This document shows, in pieces, positions 54,839 to 63,709 of a stretch of 64,000 nucleotides of DNA (its first letter is position 1; every line of letters begins with the position of its first letter). The DNA is taken from NCBI GenBank assembly GCA_965247435.1, contig OZ252019.1, positions 2,170,001 through 2,234,000 of the forward strand. Direction: 5' to 3'. The notes below the pieces were generated by a model. It saw only the letters and a program-made list of their open reading frames with translations, was not told the origin of the DNA and ran no database searches. The position numbers and the translations under genes were made by a program. The DNA is from Ilyomonas sp965247435. GTDB taxonomy: Bacteria > Bacteroidota > Bacteroidia > Chitinophagales > Chitinophagaceae.

Positions 54839-57800
54839 ATGTACAGAAAATTCTTACTCCTCACTTCTTTATTTTTCGTTACGATTTTAGTTCAGTCCCA
54901 GGTGTCGGTTGTTACGCAACACAATGATTTATTGCGCAGCGGCTGGAATAATAAGGAAACCAAACTTACGCCGTCCAACGTCAATGTACGCCAGTTCGGC
55001 ACCGTGTTTAAGGCAACGGTAGATGACCAGTTGTATGCGCAGCCGCTCGTTGCAGGTAACATTATTATCGGGGGCAAAAAACGCAATGTGGTATATGCTG
55101 CAACCGTCAATAATACAATCTATGCAATTGATGGCGACAGCGGCACCGTTTACTGGAGTAAAAACTATACACCTGCATCCCAACGACCGCCGAAGAACAC
55201 TGATATGACCGGCGCCTGCGGCGGCAACTACAACGACTTTAGCGGCAACATGGGTATCGTAGGTACACCGGTGATTGACAGTGCTACACAACTAATGTAT
55301 TTTGTTGCGCGCAGCATCAGCAGCTCCAGGCAGTTTTACCAGTATCTGCACGCAATAGATATTAAAACCGGTAATGAAAAGAGCGGCAGCCCGGTATTGA
55401 TTACAGCTTCGGTAAGCGGTAACGGCAGCGGAAGCGCAAACAATATTGTTTCCTTCGACCCGCAGAAAAATAACCAGCGGCAGGCGCTCACGCTGTACAA
55501 TGGAAAAATATTTATCACTTATTCTTCGCATTGCGATTGGGGTCCTTATCATGGCTGGATATTAGGCTATGATGCGGCTACATTACAACAAAAATCGGTG
55601 TACAATGCCACGCCAAACGGTTACAATGCCGGTATCTGGCAAAGCGGTGGCGGGCCTTCTGTAGATGCTAATGGCAATATGTATATCGTTACCGGAAATG
55701 GCAGTGTAGGCTACAACGGCAATCTTTCGGATGTGATTAACCGGGGTGAGAGTGCTTTGAAATTATCGCTAAAAAACGATTTGATTAAAGTAACCGATTT
55801 TTTTACTCCAAAGAATTATCAGTCTCTGGAGAATGCCGACCTCGACTATGGCAGCATGGCTGCTTTTCTGATACCGAACAGCAACCTCTACTTAACGGGT
55901 TGTAAAGATGGCAATTTATATGTGTTGGATACTGCTAACTTAGGCGGCTACAATGCTTCCTCCAATAATGTAAAGCAAACCATCGCTTTGGGTTCCAACA
56001 TTACCCTGCGTTGCCAGCCCTCCTATTACCGCAGTGCTACCAAAGAGTTTGTGTATGTATGGTCGGAGAACTCGCAATTAAAGGCATATCCGGTTGACCG
56101 GACTGCAGATAATCTGAATGTCGCCAACTTGGTTACCGGCTCTGCGCCCGGGCCAACAGGCGCCAACGGTGCGGTGCTTAGTACCTCTTCCAACAATGGG
56201 GCAGATGGCAGCGGTATTGTATGGGCAAGCTATGCCGCCAATGGCGATGCCAACCAATCGGTACGGCCCGGTATTTTGCGGGCATTTGACGCGAATGACA
56301 TTACCAGAGAGCTTTGGAATTCCAACCAGAATGCTGGACGTGATGCAGTCGGCAATTATGCTAAATTTTCAGCGCCTACCATTGCCAATGGAAAAGTATA
56401 TCTGCCTACTTTTTCTAATCAGTTGATCGCGTATGGTATTGTGGACAGCAGTACCCAAAACAATTGCATCAACAATCTTGCACTTAACCAGCCCGCAGTG
56501 GCATCCTCCATAGAAAATTCCGATTATACTGCAGCTAAAGCAGTGGACGACAACCTGAGTACACGCTGGAGCAGCGCGTACAGCGACCCACAATGGATAT
56601 ATGTAGATCTTGGACAACGCGATTCTATCTGCAACATCACCCTGCAATGGGAAACAGCGCTGGGTAAAGATTTTAAACTGCAGGTTGCAGACGATACTAC
56701 CCATTGGGCAACCATCAGCACCGTTACCGGCAATACCGCTTTTATTAATAGTATTAATGTAAAAACAGCCGGCAGGTATGTAAGAATGTATGGAACAAAG
56801 CGCGGTACTTCCTTTGGTTATTCGCTGTATGAGTTCCAGGTATATGGCTCCCTTATCAATGGCTGCACTGTTCCAACCGGCGTTACCGTAAACAGCATAG
56901 ATACCACCAGCGCCGTTATACGGTGGACTAAAACAGCAACGGCGGTAAGCTATAATATCCAGTATAAACTTTCCTCCACATCTACCTGGACAACGAAGAG
57001 CACTACAGCCGATACACTAAAGCTTACCAACTTAAGCTGCAGCAATTATTACGACTACCGGGTGCAAAGTGTTTGCGGTGGTGGCAGCACGAGCGATTAT
57101 TCACAGCCGGGCAGCTTCAACACGCTTACCTGCAGCAACTGCGGCTTTTTGCCAACACGGTACTATACTACCGATGTGGGCAATGTTGGCGTAGGCGGCG
57201 AAGCCTGTTTCACAGCACCAAATACCTACAATTTAAAAGGCGCTGGTAAAGATGTTGGCGGCACTGCAGATGCCTTCCGCTTTGTATATAAAACCTTCAA
57301 GGGGAATGGCAAAGTAGAAGCACAGGTATTTGCACAGGACTCCGCCAGCCCGGCCAATAAAGCAGGCGTTATGTTCAGAGCGTCGCTGGATTCGGGTGCT
57401 AATAATGTATTTCTGGCTTTAACGAGCAGCAGGGGGCTGGCAGCCCAGGCCAGGAAAACAACCGGCGGTGCAACGGAAAGTAAAAACCAGAGTGGTATTA
57501 AAGCACCCTACTTTGTACGCATTGTAAAAAGCGGAACGCTTTACAAAGGTTATATTTCTGCCGATGGTACATTGTGGACGCTGGTATCAAGCGTAACAAT
57601 TCCAACGCTCGGCGCAAACGGCGAAGCGATTTATGCAGGGCTTGCCGTAACCAGCCACGACAATAAAAAGTTATCTGCAGCCACCTTTAAGCAGGTAAAG
57701 ATTGTATTTGACTCAACTGCAGCAAAAGCCGCCGATGATGTTATGCCGGTAGCAAGTAACATGATAGCAGCCCGGCAGGCAGGAAGTCCGCTTTCATTAT

Positions 57801-58042
57801 ACGTTTATCCAAATCCGGCGACTGATAATTTTACGGTCAGCTTTAATGTGCCGCACAGTCAGCAGGCAGTTGTAAGCATTGCCGGTTTGGGCGACGGGCG
57901 TATTTATTACACAGAAAGCCTTACTAATTATGAAGGTACTTATCACAAGGATAATGCAACCTTTAAATTAAGAAAAGGCGTGTATGTGATCTATGTAAAA
58001 ACCGACGCCGGTTCTACCAGTAAGGTGTTGATAAAAGAATAG
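54839..58042 (+). CDS. multidomain T9SS-secreted propeller-discoidin-fibronectin protein
   Basis: A 1,067-residue secreted protein. Signal peptide at the start (KFLLLTSLFFVTILVQSQ). About residues 25-540: PQQ-repeat-like propeller (VVYAATVNNTIYAIDGDSGT, PVIDSATQLMYFVAR, NLYVLDTANLGG). About 545-680: F5/8-type (discoidin, CBM32-like) domain with DNLSTRWSSAYSDPQWIYVD. About 680-765: fibronectin type III domain (AVIRWTKTATAVSYNIQYK). About 770-960: a concanavalin/DUF1349-like sandwich (AGVMFRASLDSG). The end, from LYVYPNPATDNF, is a T9SS type A sorting domain. It may be a glycan-binding surface protein; no catalytic motif is seen. It is preceded by another T9SS cargo gene on the same strand. Confidence 0.85.
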   Translation: MYRKFLLLTSLFFVTILVQSQVSVVTQHNDLLRSGWNNKETKLTPSNVNVRQFGTVFKATVDDQLYAQPLVAGNIIIGGKKRNVVYAATVNNTIYAIDGDSGTVYWSKNYTPASQRPPKNTDMTGACGGNYNDFSGNMGIVGTPVIDSATQLMYFVARSISSSRQFYQYLHAIDIKTGNEKSGSPVLITASVSGNGSGSANNIVSFDPQKNNQRQALTLYNGKIFITYSSHCDWGPYHGWILGYDAATLQQKSVYNATPNGYNAGIWQSGGGPSVDANGNMYIVTGNGSVGYNGNLSDVINRGESALKLSLKNDLIKVTDFFTPKNYQSLENADLDYGSMAAFLIPNSNLYLTGCKDGNLYVLDTANLGGYNASSNNVKQTIALGSNITLRCQPSYYRSATKEFVYVWSENSQLKAYPVDRTADNLNVANLVTGSAPGPTGANGAVLSTSSNNGADGSGIVWASYAANGDANQSVRPGILRAFDANDITRELWNSNQNAGRDAVGNYAKFSAPTIANGKVYLPTFSNQLIAYGIVDSSTQNNCINNLALNQPAVASSIENSDYTAAKAVDDNLSTRWSSAYSDPQWIYVDLGQRDSICNITLQWETALGKDFKLQVADDTTHWATISTVTGNTAFINSINVKTAGRYVRMYGTKRGTSFGYSLYEFQVYGSLINGCTVPTGVTVNSIDTTSAVIRWTKTATAVSYNIQYKLSSTSTWTTKSTTADTLKLTNLSCSNYYDYRVQSVCGGGSTSDYSQPGSFNTLTCSNCGFLPTRYYTTDVGNVGVGGEACFTAPNTYNLKGAGKDVGGTADAFRFVYKTFKGNGKVEAQVFAQDSASPANKAGVMFRASLDSGANNVFLALTSSRGLAAQARKTTGGATESKNQSGIKAPYFVRIVKSGTLYKGYISADGTLWTLVSSVTIPTLGANGEAIYAGLAVTSHDNKKLSAATFKQVKIVFDSTAAKAADDVMPVASNMIAARQAGSPLSLYVYPNPATDNFTVSFNVPHSQQAVVSIAGLGDGRIYYTESLTNYEGTYHKDNATFKLRKGVYVIYVKTDAGSTSKVLIKE

Positions 58043-58074
58043 ACAGTAATTTTGTAAAATAAGCCTTTTGTTTT

Positions 58075-58103
58075 AGCAGGGTCTTCTACATGAAGACCCT
58101 GCT
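58075..58103. terminator. hairpin between converging genes
   Basis: A 12-bp perfect stem, AGCAGGGTCTTC at 58075-58086 and its complement at 58092-58103, with a 5-nt loop, 32 bases after the stop at 58042 and about 100 before the end of the minus-strand gene at 58207. The flanking T/A-runs are modest. Confidence 0.75.
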
Positions 58104-58206
58104 TTGTATAAGATAATGTCTGGTTTTTCAACCCGTACAACACAGAAAAAAACAATGGCAGCAGTGTTCTTATTTTCATAGTAAAGTTGTAGGCAAAGGA
58201 GTCGTT

Positions 58207-58419
58207 TTATTGTGGGTTGGCATTCCGAACCGAACCAACAACAAGGCATAAGCCTGCCTGAAAAATAATCAGCGCCACCGTGCCGTACAAAAACCATTTT
58301 CCGCCCTTGCTTCGTACCTGCCCGGCATCTATAGACATGGATAGGCCGGCGCCGGTAAGAAGCAGTCCGCCTACCGCTTGCACATTATTACCTTTAGTAT
58401 TGTTGCCCGTTTTTTTCAT
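58207..58419 (-). CDS. small two-helix membrane protein, function unknown
   Basis: A 70-residue protein. Two hydrophobic stretches are seen: VGGLLLTGAGLSMSIDA and FLYGTVALIIFQAGLCLVVG, with a Lys/Gly loop between (GQVRSKGGK). N-terminus is Lys/Asn-rich. It is no shadow of another gene and has typical codon use. No family recognised. It stands alone, between a terminator and a 350-base gap. Confidence 0.55.
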   Translation of the reverse strand: MKKTGNNTKGNNVQAVGGLLLTGAGLSMSIDAGQVRSKGGKWFLYGTVALIIFQAGLCLVVGSVRNANPQ

Positions 58420-58770
58420 GTGATTGGTGTTTGGGGAAAGCCTGTAAAATTAGTGCCGGATTTTGCGCTGTCTTTTTTGGTACCGATGTGTAGCGGTTTA
58501 CGCTGCCGGTTTGTGTACTTCACAATCTCAGGTGTTTCTTTTTATCCGTTCCTAAAGGTTGTTGATTTTGGTCGGTAGTACACCGACTGATAGCATAGTA
58601 AATAAAATTTAGAGTGCAAAGGCTGTGATACAAACGTCTTAAAAGAAACTACTTTTAATTATAAGCTTTTCTCTTTAAAGTAGCGGAAGTTTAGGATCAT
58701 ACGAGAAACATAATACTGTATTCTTTAATGCCGGCTGTATGGGCGCTTTTAAGAAAATACAACAGGAAAT
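58420..58770. other. gene-free gap
   Basis: About 350 AT-rich bases between two minus-strand genes. An imperfect inverted repeat, CTACTTTTAA and TTAAAGTAG, lies around 58648-58684. Nothing else seen. Confidence 0.5.
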
Positions 58771-59133
58771 TCATTCTTTAATAAAAGTTGCTTTGTAACG
58801 GTGAGGCAGTGTATCACTTACCACTTTCATCAGGTACCTGCCATTTTTAAGATATGGTGTAGGAACAATATCCAGGATGTACAGGTAGTTATTATTGATC
58901 GCAATTTCATTGGCAAAGGGAGCGGGTAAAATTTTTCTGCAAAGCAGGTATTTGCTTGTATCGCCACCGGTTATGCTACCAAACTCCGTTGCATTTAATC
59001 TAAAGCTGGTAAAATCGTCTGTGGTTGCATTCTCTATCCTTATAAGAACCTCGTCTGTATCCGAAGCGCTTTTGGTACAGGCAAGGAACAACAGTACAAA
59101 AACGATACAATACATCGGCAGGTTCTTTTTCAT
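58771..59133 (-). CDS. small lipoprotein, function unknown
   Basis: A 120-residue protein with a lipoprotein signal (KNLPMYCIVFVLLFLAC, cleavage before Cys19) followed by TKSASDTDEVLIRIENATTD. The mature part looks beta-rich with paired Cys only at one site. No family was recognised, but the pattern of small Cys-anchored proteins with a TKS-like start recurs in this window (compare the gene at 48330). It stands alone. Confidence 0.7.
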   Translation of the reverse strand: MKKNLPMYCIVFVLLFLACTKSASDTDEVLIRIENATTDDFTSFRLNATEFGSITGGDTSKYLLCRKILPAPFANEIAINNNYLYILDIVPTPYLKNGRYLMKVVSDTLPHRYKATFIKE

Positions 59134-59351
59134 TTTTATTTTTCATGATCGCTAACAATGAGTAAACGTTGCATGTGCAGGCTATCAATTGGCGGCACAA
59201 AAATGCAGCGTAACGGCAAATGCAAGGTTTACGCTGCTGGTTAATGTCCTCTCCCACTTACATGTGTATTCGGAGCAACTTACATTCCTGTTAGCCGCAA
59301 GCGCTTTTTATAATTAAACAATTAGCTACTTTTAAAACCTAATAATAAAAT

Positions 59352-59711
59352 ATGAATACCCATGAAATTGCTGAACGCCTGATAGCGCTTTGCCGCAAAG
59401 GCGAATTTGAGACTGCCCAAAACGAATTATACGCAACCGATGCCGTAAGTATCGAGCAGGAAGCCACACCGGCCTTTGAAAAGGAAACCAAAGGAATGAG
59501 CGCAATAAAAGAAAAGAGTGATAAATGGAATTCGATGGTAGAAGAATTTAGGGGAATTACTGTTTCCGAGCCTTTGGTGACAGCGGGCTCGTTTGCATGC
59601 ACCATGCAGATGGATATTGTAATGAAGGGGCGTGGAGCAATGAATATGACAGAGCTTTGCGTATATAAAGTGAAAAACGGACAAATTGTTTCGGAAGAAT
59701 TTTTTATGTAG
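59352..59711 (+). CDS. SnoaL-like (NTF2 fold) protein
   Basis: A 119-residue cytoplasmic protein with the NTF2-like alpha-beta cone pattern: N-terminal helix (EIAERLIALCRKGEFETAQN), LYATDAVSIEQE, a helix with EKSDKWNSMVEEFRG, then four strands (FACTMQMDIVMKGRG to VYKVKNGQIVSEEFFM). SnoaL-like enzymes include polyketide cyclases, but most small members have no known substrate. It is a single gene ended by a terminator. Confidence 0.85.
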   Translation: MNTHEIAERLIALCRKGEFETAQNELYATDAVSIEQEATPAFEKETKGMSAIKEKSDKWNSMVEEFRGITVSEPLVTAGSFACTMQMDIVMKGRGAMNMTELCVYKVKNGQIVSEEFFM

Positions 59712-59744
59712 GCAGATATTCTGCTTTGCCTCCTGCTATGCAGT

Positions 59745-59779
59745 GCAGGCACTAAAGAAAAAGCAGGTGTAGTGCCTGC
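59745..59779 (+). terminator. intrinsic terminator of the SnoaL-like gene
   Basis: GCAGGCACTA at 59745-59754 pairs with TAGTGCCTGC at 59770-59779, 15-nt loop, followed by a run of nine T (59780-59788). Confidence 0.88.
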
Positions 59780-60343
59780 TTTTTTTTATAGTTTTTTCAT
59801 CCATTTTTTTATTACGGGCATGGCTAATTGACAATTATCCAGCAAGCAGGTATTAAGCTTACTTCAAATTGCATTTGCTTCCCAAGACGTTCTTTAGCTT
59901 GAGTGTTATGGGGTTTGAATGGAGACTTTGCAGGAAAGGAGGCACATTGAATGTTTTAATCACTTGTGGTGGAACACTTTGCTGAGTTAGGAAATTTTGC
60001 ATTAGCATGTTGGTGAAGAATACCAAATATGGGTGGAAAACTTACCTTTCGGTGCAATAGCTGCATCGTTATATAACATTCGCTAAGAAGCATTTGAAAT
60101 AGGCATTGCTGAAATTTTTTTAATCCCACCTCACACAATAATCTCCACTCTGCCAGCCTTAGCCTCACCGTTCACTCGTTTAGAGTGTTGCGTGTCACAA
60201 ATTTTTTTTACTCAAACGAGTTGGGATACAAAAAAGTAAATAACATTTCTACAAAAACCCATCCGCTACCAACATCCTTTTTCCTTACCGGAATCAATTA
60301 ACTTTGCAGCCTTTTTATAAAGCGATTTTTACAGGAGACATCT
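59780..60343. other. long gene-free stretch upstream of ileS
   Basis: About 560 bases with no credible gene; one minus-strand frame of 70 codons (59956-60168) has random-looking composition and is not accepted. A stem, ACTCGTTTAGAGT at 60174-60186 with ACTCAAACGAGT at 60210-60221 (12 pairs, one bulged base), is the main structure; the loop ends in a T-run. It may be a leader or an intergenic repeat. The right end holds the ileS promoter. Confidence 0.5.
60299..60306 (+). promoter_or_regulatory. candidate -7 element of ileS
   Basis: TAACTTTG matches TAnnTTTG, 37 bases before the ileS ATG; a T-rich CTTTTTCC at 60277-60284 is a loose -33. An AGGAG at 60333-60337 gives an unusually clear Shine-Dalgarno for this genome, 6 bases before the start. 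Confidence 0.5.
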
Positions 60344-63300
60344 ATGAGCAGTAAGTATAAAGAATTTTCAGGGCTCAACCTGCCGGGGATCGAAGCGGAA
60401 ATACTGGCTAAGTGGACGGCCGAAGCTACGTTTGAAAAAAGCGTAACGGGCAGGGCCGGCGCACCGCCCTTTGTTTTTTACGAAGGTCCGCCCAGCGCCA
60501 ACGGCATGCCGGGCATTCACCACGTAATTGGCCGCACCATCAAAGATTTAATCTGCCGCTACAAGACCATGCAGGGCTTCCAGGTAACCCGCAAAGGCGG
60601 CTGGGATACGCATGGCCTGCCGGTAGAGTTAGGCGTGGAGAAAGAGCTCGGCATCACCAAAGAAGATATAGGCAAAAAGATTAGCGTGGCCGACTACAAC
60701 GCCAAGTGCCGCGAGGCAGTGCTGCGCTACAAAAAGGAATGGGACGATCTTACCCGCAAAATGGGCTATTGGGTAGATTTGGAGAATCCGTACATCACCT
60801 TCGACAATACTTATATAGAAAGCCTCTGGTGGCTGCTGAGCGAGCTGTATAAGAAAGGATTGTTGTACGAAAGTGTGAGCATCCAGCCCTACTCACCGGC
60901 TGCCGGCACCGGCCTTAGCTCGCACGAGCTAAACCAGCCCGGCTGCTACAAAGATGTAAAGGATACGAGCTGTGTGGCCATGTTTAAAGCAAAGCGCAGT
61001 GCGCAAAGCGAATTCTTCTTCAAAGCCCTCTCCGCCGGAGAGGGTTTGGGTGAGGTCTTTTTCCTCGCCTGGACTACCACCCCGTGGACACTTCCATCCA
61101 ACCTTGGCTTAACCGTTGGCGCCAATATAGAATATGTACTGGTCAAGACCTTCAATCCTTATACGCACCTGGCGGTGAATGTGGTACTGGCAAAAGCTTT
61201 ATTGCATAAATACTTTAAAACCGAAGAAGAAGGAGGCGATTTTGATAACTATAAAGCAGGCGATAAAGTCTTACCCTGGATGATACTTGCAGCTTTTAAA
61301 GGCAAAGACTTAGAAGGCATTGAATATGAGCAATTATTGCCGTACGAAGCCAGCTCTTTAGAAAAAATACAGGAAATAACGCCCGATGCCAACCCTTTCA
61401 GGGTACTATTAGGCGAGTTTGTAACTACCGAAGATGGTACCGGCATTGTACATACCGCACCGGCTTTTGGTGCTGATGACTTCCGCGTCGGCAAAAAATA
61501 CGGCATTGGCATCCTTACGCTTGTAGATCGGCAGGGCAAGTTTGTAGAGGGCCTCGGCGAATTCAGCAACCGCTATGTAAAAGACTATATCAACGAACCG
61601 GATTATGCAGATGTAAACGTGGACGTCTGTGTAAAACTGAAGAAGGAAAACCGCGCTTTTAAAGTAGAAAAGTACGAACACAGCTACCCGCATTGCTGGC
61701 GTACCGATAAGCCGGTGCTCTACTATCCGCTGGATGCCTGGTTCATCAGAACAACGGCCTGCAAAGACCGGATGGTGGAGCTAAATAAAACCATTAACTG
61801 GAAGCCAAAATCAACCGGTGAAGGCCGCTTTGGCAACTGGCTGGAGAATATGGTGGACTGGAACTTGAGCCGCAGCCGCTACTGGGGCACGCCCCTGCCG
61901 GTATGGCGCAGTGAAGCTGGTGAAGAAGAAATCTGCATCGGTTCTATTGCCGAATTAAAAAGCGAAGCTGCCAAAGCCGATGAATTATTGCACACCGGCA
62001 ACGCGCAGCTCTTAACGGAAAACTTAGACCTTCACAAGCCGCAGGTAGATGAAATAATACTGGTAAGTCCTTTGGGCAAACAGATGAAACGCGTACCCGA
62101 TTTGATTGATGTATGGTTCGACAGTGGCGCTATGCCTTACGCACAGCAGCATTATCCTTTTGAAAACAGGGACGCTATTGATGCCCGCACGGCTTTCCCG
62201 GCCGATTGTATTGCCGAAGGCGTTGACCAGACACGCGGCTGGTTTTATACCCTGCACGCTATCGCGGTGATGTTGTTTGATTCGGTTGCCTATAAAACAG
62301 TAGTTTCAAATGGCCTGGTACTGGATAAGAACGGCGTGAAGATGAGCAAGCGGCTGGGGAATATTGTAAATCCGTTCCAAACAATAGACACTTTCGGCGC
62401 CGATGCCACCCGCTGGTACCTCGTCACCAATGCCTCGCCGTGGGACAACCTGCGGTTTGACCTGCAGGGTATTAAAGAAGTGCAGCGCAAATTTTTTGGT
62501 ACGCTGTACAACACCTATCAGTTCTTTGCCCTGTATGCCAATGTAGATCATTTTACGTTTGCCGAAGCCTACATCCCGCTGGCGGAAAGACCGGAAATAG
62601 ACCGCTGGATATTATCTGCTTTGAATACCTTAATCAGGAATGTAACAACCGCTATGGACGAGTACGAGCCTACCATCGCCGGCCGTGCCACAGAGCAGTT
62701 TGTAGATGAATACCTAAGCAACTGGTATGTGCGGCTATGCCGCCGCCGCTTCTGGAAGGGTGAGTACGGTATGGATAAGATAAGCGCTTACCAAACCCTG
62801 TATGAATGTCTTAATACCATTGTGAAGCTGATTGCCCCGGTATCGCCATTCTTCAGTGATGCCATCTTTAATAATTTAAATACTGTATCGGGCCGCGAAA
62901 GTGCGGCTTCGGTGCATCATACCGGTTTTCCGAAGGCAAACGAAGCAGCGATAGATACTGCATTGGAAGAGCGGATGCAACTGGCGCAGGATGTATCCTC
63001 GCTGGTACTGTCGCTCCGAAAAAAAGTAAGTATCAAGGTGCGGCAGCCGCTGCAGAAAATACTGATACCGGTAATGAATCCGGCCATGAAGTTGCAATTG
63101 CAGGGTGTGGCCGGCCTGATAAAGGCGGAAGTAAATGTAAAAGAGATTGCTTATCTAACCGACACGGAAGGAATTATCAATAAGAAAGTAAAGCCTAACT
63201 TCAAGGCGCTTGGTGCAAGGTTGGGCGCCAATATGAAAGCCGCTGCCAATGTACTTAGCAAAATGAGCCAGCACGATATTGTTGAATTGGAGCAGGAAGG

Positions 63301-63703
63301 GCAAATAAGTTTCACTGCCAACGGAGAAACGATCAGCATTTCCCAATCGGAAGTGGAAATAATAGCAGAAGACATTCCGGGCTGGAGCGTAGCTGCAAAA
63401 GGTAATCTTACAGTTGCATTAGATATTACAATTACTAATGATTTGCAGCAGGAAGGCGATGCGCGGGAATTTGTAAACCGCGTTCAGAGTCTTCGTAAAG
63501 AAAAAGATTTTGATGTTACCGACCGTATAGCGGTATATATTGAGGAAAATGAAAAATTAAAGAAATCTCTTAATCAATATAAAAACTATATTTGCGCCGA
63601 AATTTTGGCAGATTCTATCGATTGGGTGCCCGAAATGCGTGATGGCATTAATATTGACATCAACGATACGCCGCTGAAAATTAATGTACTCAAAAACAGA
63701 TAA
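60344..63703 (+). CDS. ileS: isoleucyl-tRNA synthetase
   Basis: Attaches isoleucine to tRNA-Ile in the cytoplasm. The 1,119-residue product belongs to the longer clade. The class I HIGH motif is GMPGIHHVIGRT (about residue 55), FLAWTTTPWTLPSNLGL marks the editing CP1 region, SGAMPYAQQHYPF and QTRGWFYTL precede the KMSKRLGN motif (about residue 666). A C-terminal anticodon-binding domain ends LKINVLKNR. An oddity: CP1 contains an extra stretch FKALSAGEGLGEVFF coded by a palindromic repeat (see 61026-61057). ATG 60344 has a good ribosome-binding site. It is followed 6 bases on by the next gene, an arrangement shared with a DksA/TraR-type gene in related genomes. Confidence 0.97.
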   Translation: MSSKYKEFSGLNLPGIEAEILAKWTAEATFEKSVTGRAGAPPFVFYEGPPSANGMPGIHHVIGRTIKDLICRYKTMQGFQVTRKGGWDTHGLPVELGVEKELGITKEDIGKKISVADYNAKCREAVLRYKKEWDDLTRKMGYWVDLENPYITFDNTYIESLWWLLSELYKKGLLYESVSIQPYSPAAGTGLSSHELNQPGCYKDVKDTSCVAMFKAKRSAQSEFFFKALSAGEGLGEVFFLAWTTTPWTLPSNLGLTVGANIEYVLVKTFNPYTHLAVNVVLAKALLHKYFKTEEEGGDFDNYKAGDKVLPWMILAAFKGKDLEGIEYEQLLPYEASSLEKIQEITPDANPFRVLLGEFVTTEDGTGIVHTAPAFGADDFRVGKKYGIGILTLVDRQGKFVEGLGEFSNRYVKDYINEPDYADVNVDVCVKLKKENRAFKVEKYEHSYPHCWRTDKPVLYYPLDAWFIRTTACKDRMVELNKTINWKPKSTGEGRFGNWLENMVDWNLSRSRYWGTPLPVWRSEAGEEEICIGSIAELKSEAAKADELLHTGNAQLLTENLDLHKPQVDEIILVSPLGKQMKRVPDLIDVWFDSGAMPYAQQHYPFENRDAIDARTAFPADCIAEGVDQTRGWFYTLHAIAVMLFDSVAYKTVVSNGLVLDKNGVKMSKRLGNIVNPFQTIDTFGADATRWYLVTNASPWDNLRFDLQGIKEVQRKFFGTLYNTYQFFALYANVDHFTFAEAYIPLAERPEIDRWILSALNTLIRNVTTAMDEYEPTIAGRATEQFVDEYLSNWYVRLCRRRFWKGEYGMDKISAYQTLYECLNTIVKLIAPVSPFFSDAIFNNLNTVSGRESAASVHHTGFPKANEAAIDTALEERMQLAQDVSSLVLSLRKKVSIKVRQPLQKILIPVMNPAMKLQLQGVAGLIKAEVNVKEIAYLTDTEGIINKKVKPNFKALGARLGANMKAAANVLSKMSQHDIVELEQEGQISFTANGETISISQSEVEIIAEDIPGWSVAAKGNLTVALDITITNDLQQEGDAREFVNRVQSLRKEKDFDVTDRIAVYIEENEKLKKSLNQYKNYICAEILADSIDWVPEMRDGINIDINDTPLKINVLKNR
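61026..61057 (+). repeat. palindromic repeat inserted in-frame in ileS
   Basis: CCCTCTCC at 61026-61033 and GGAGAGGG at 61037-61044 make an 8-bp stem with a 3-nt loop, followed by TTTGGGTGAGGTC. This string has the form of short dispersed palindromes that I remember from intergenic DNA of other bacteria. Here it is translated, adding ALSAGEGLGEV between SEFFFK and FFLAWTTTPW. Confidence 0.55.
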
Positions 63704-63709
63704 GTTTGT

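Noticed and set aside
59956..60168. Minus-strand 70-codon frame as a gene
   Set aside because: Random-looking composition, no signal, family or ribosome-binding site, in a region of AT-rich intergenic DNA.
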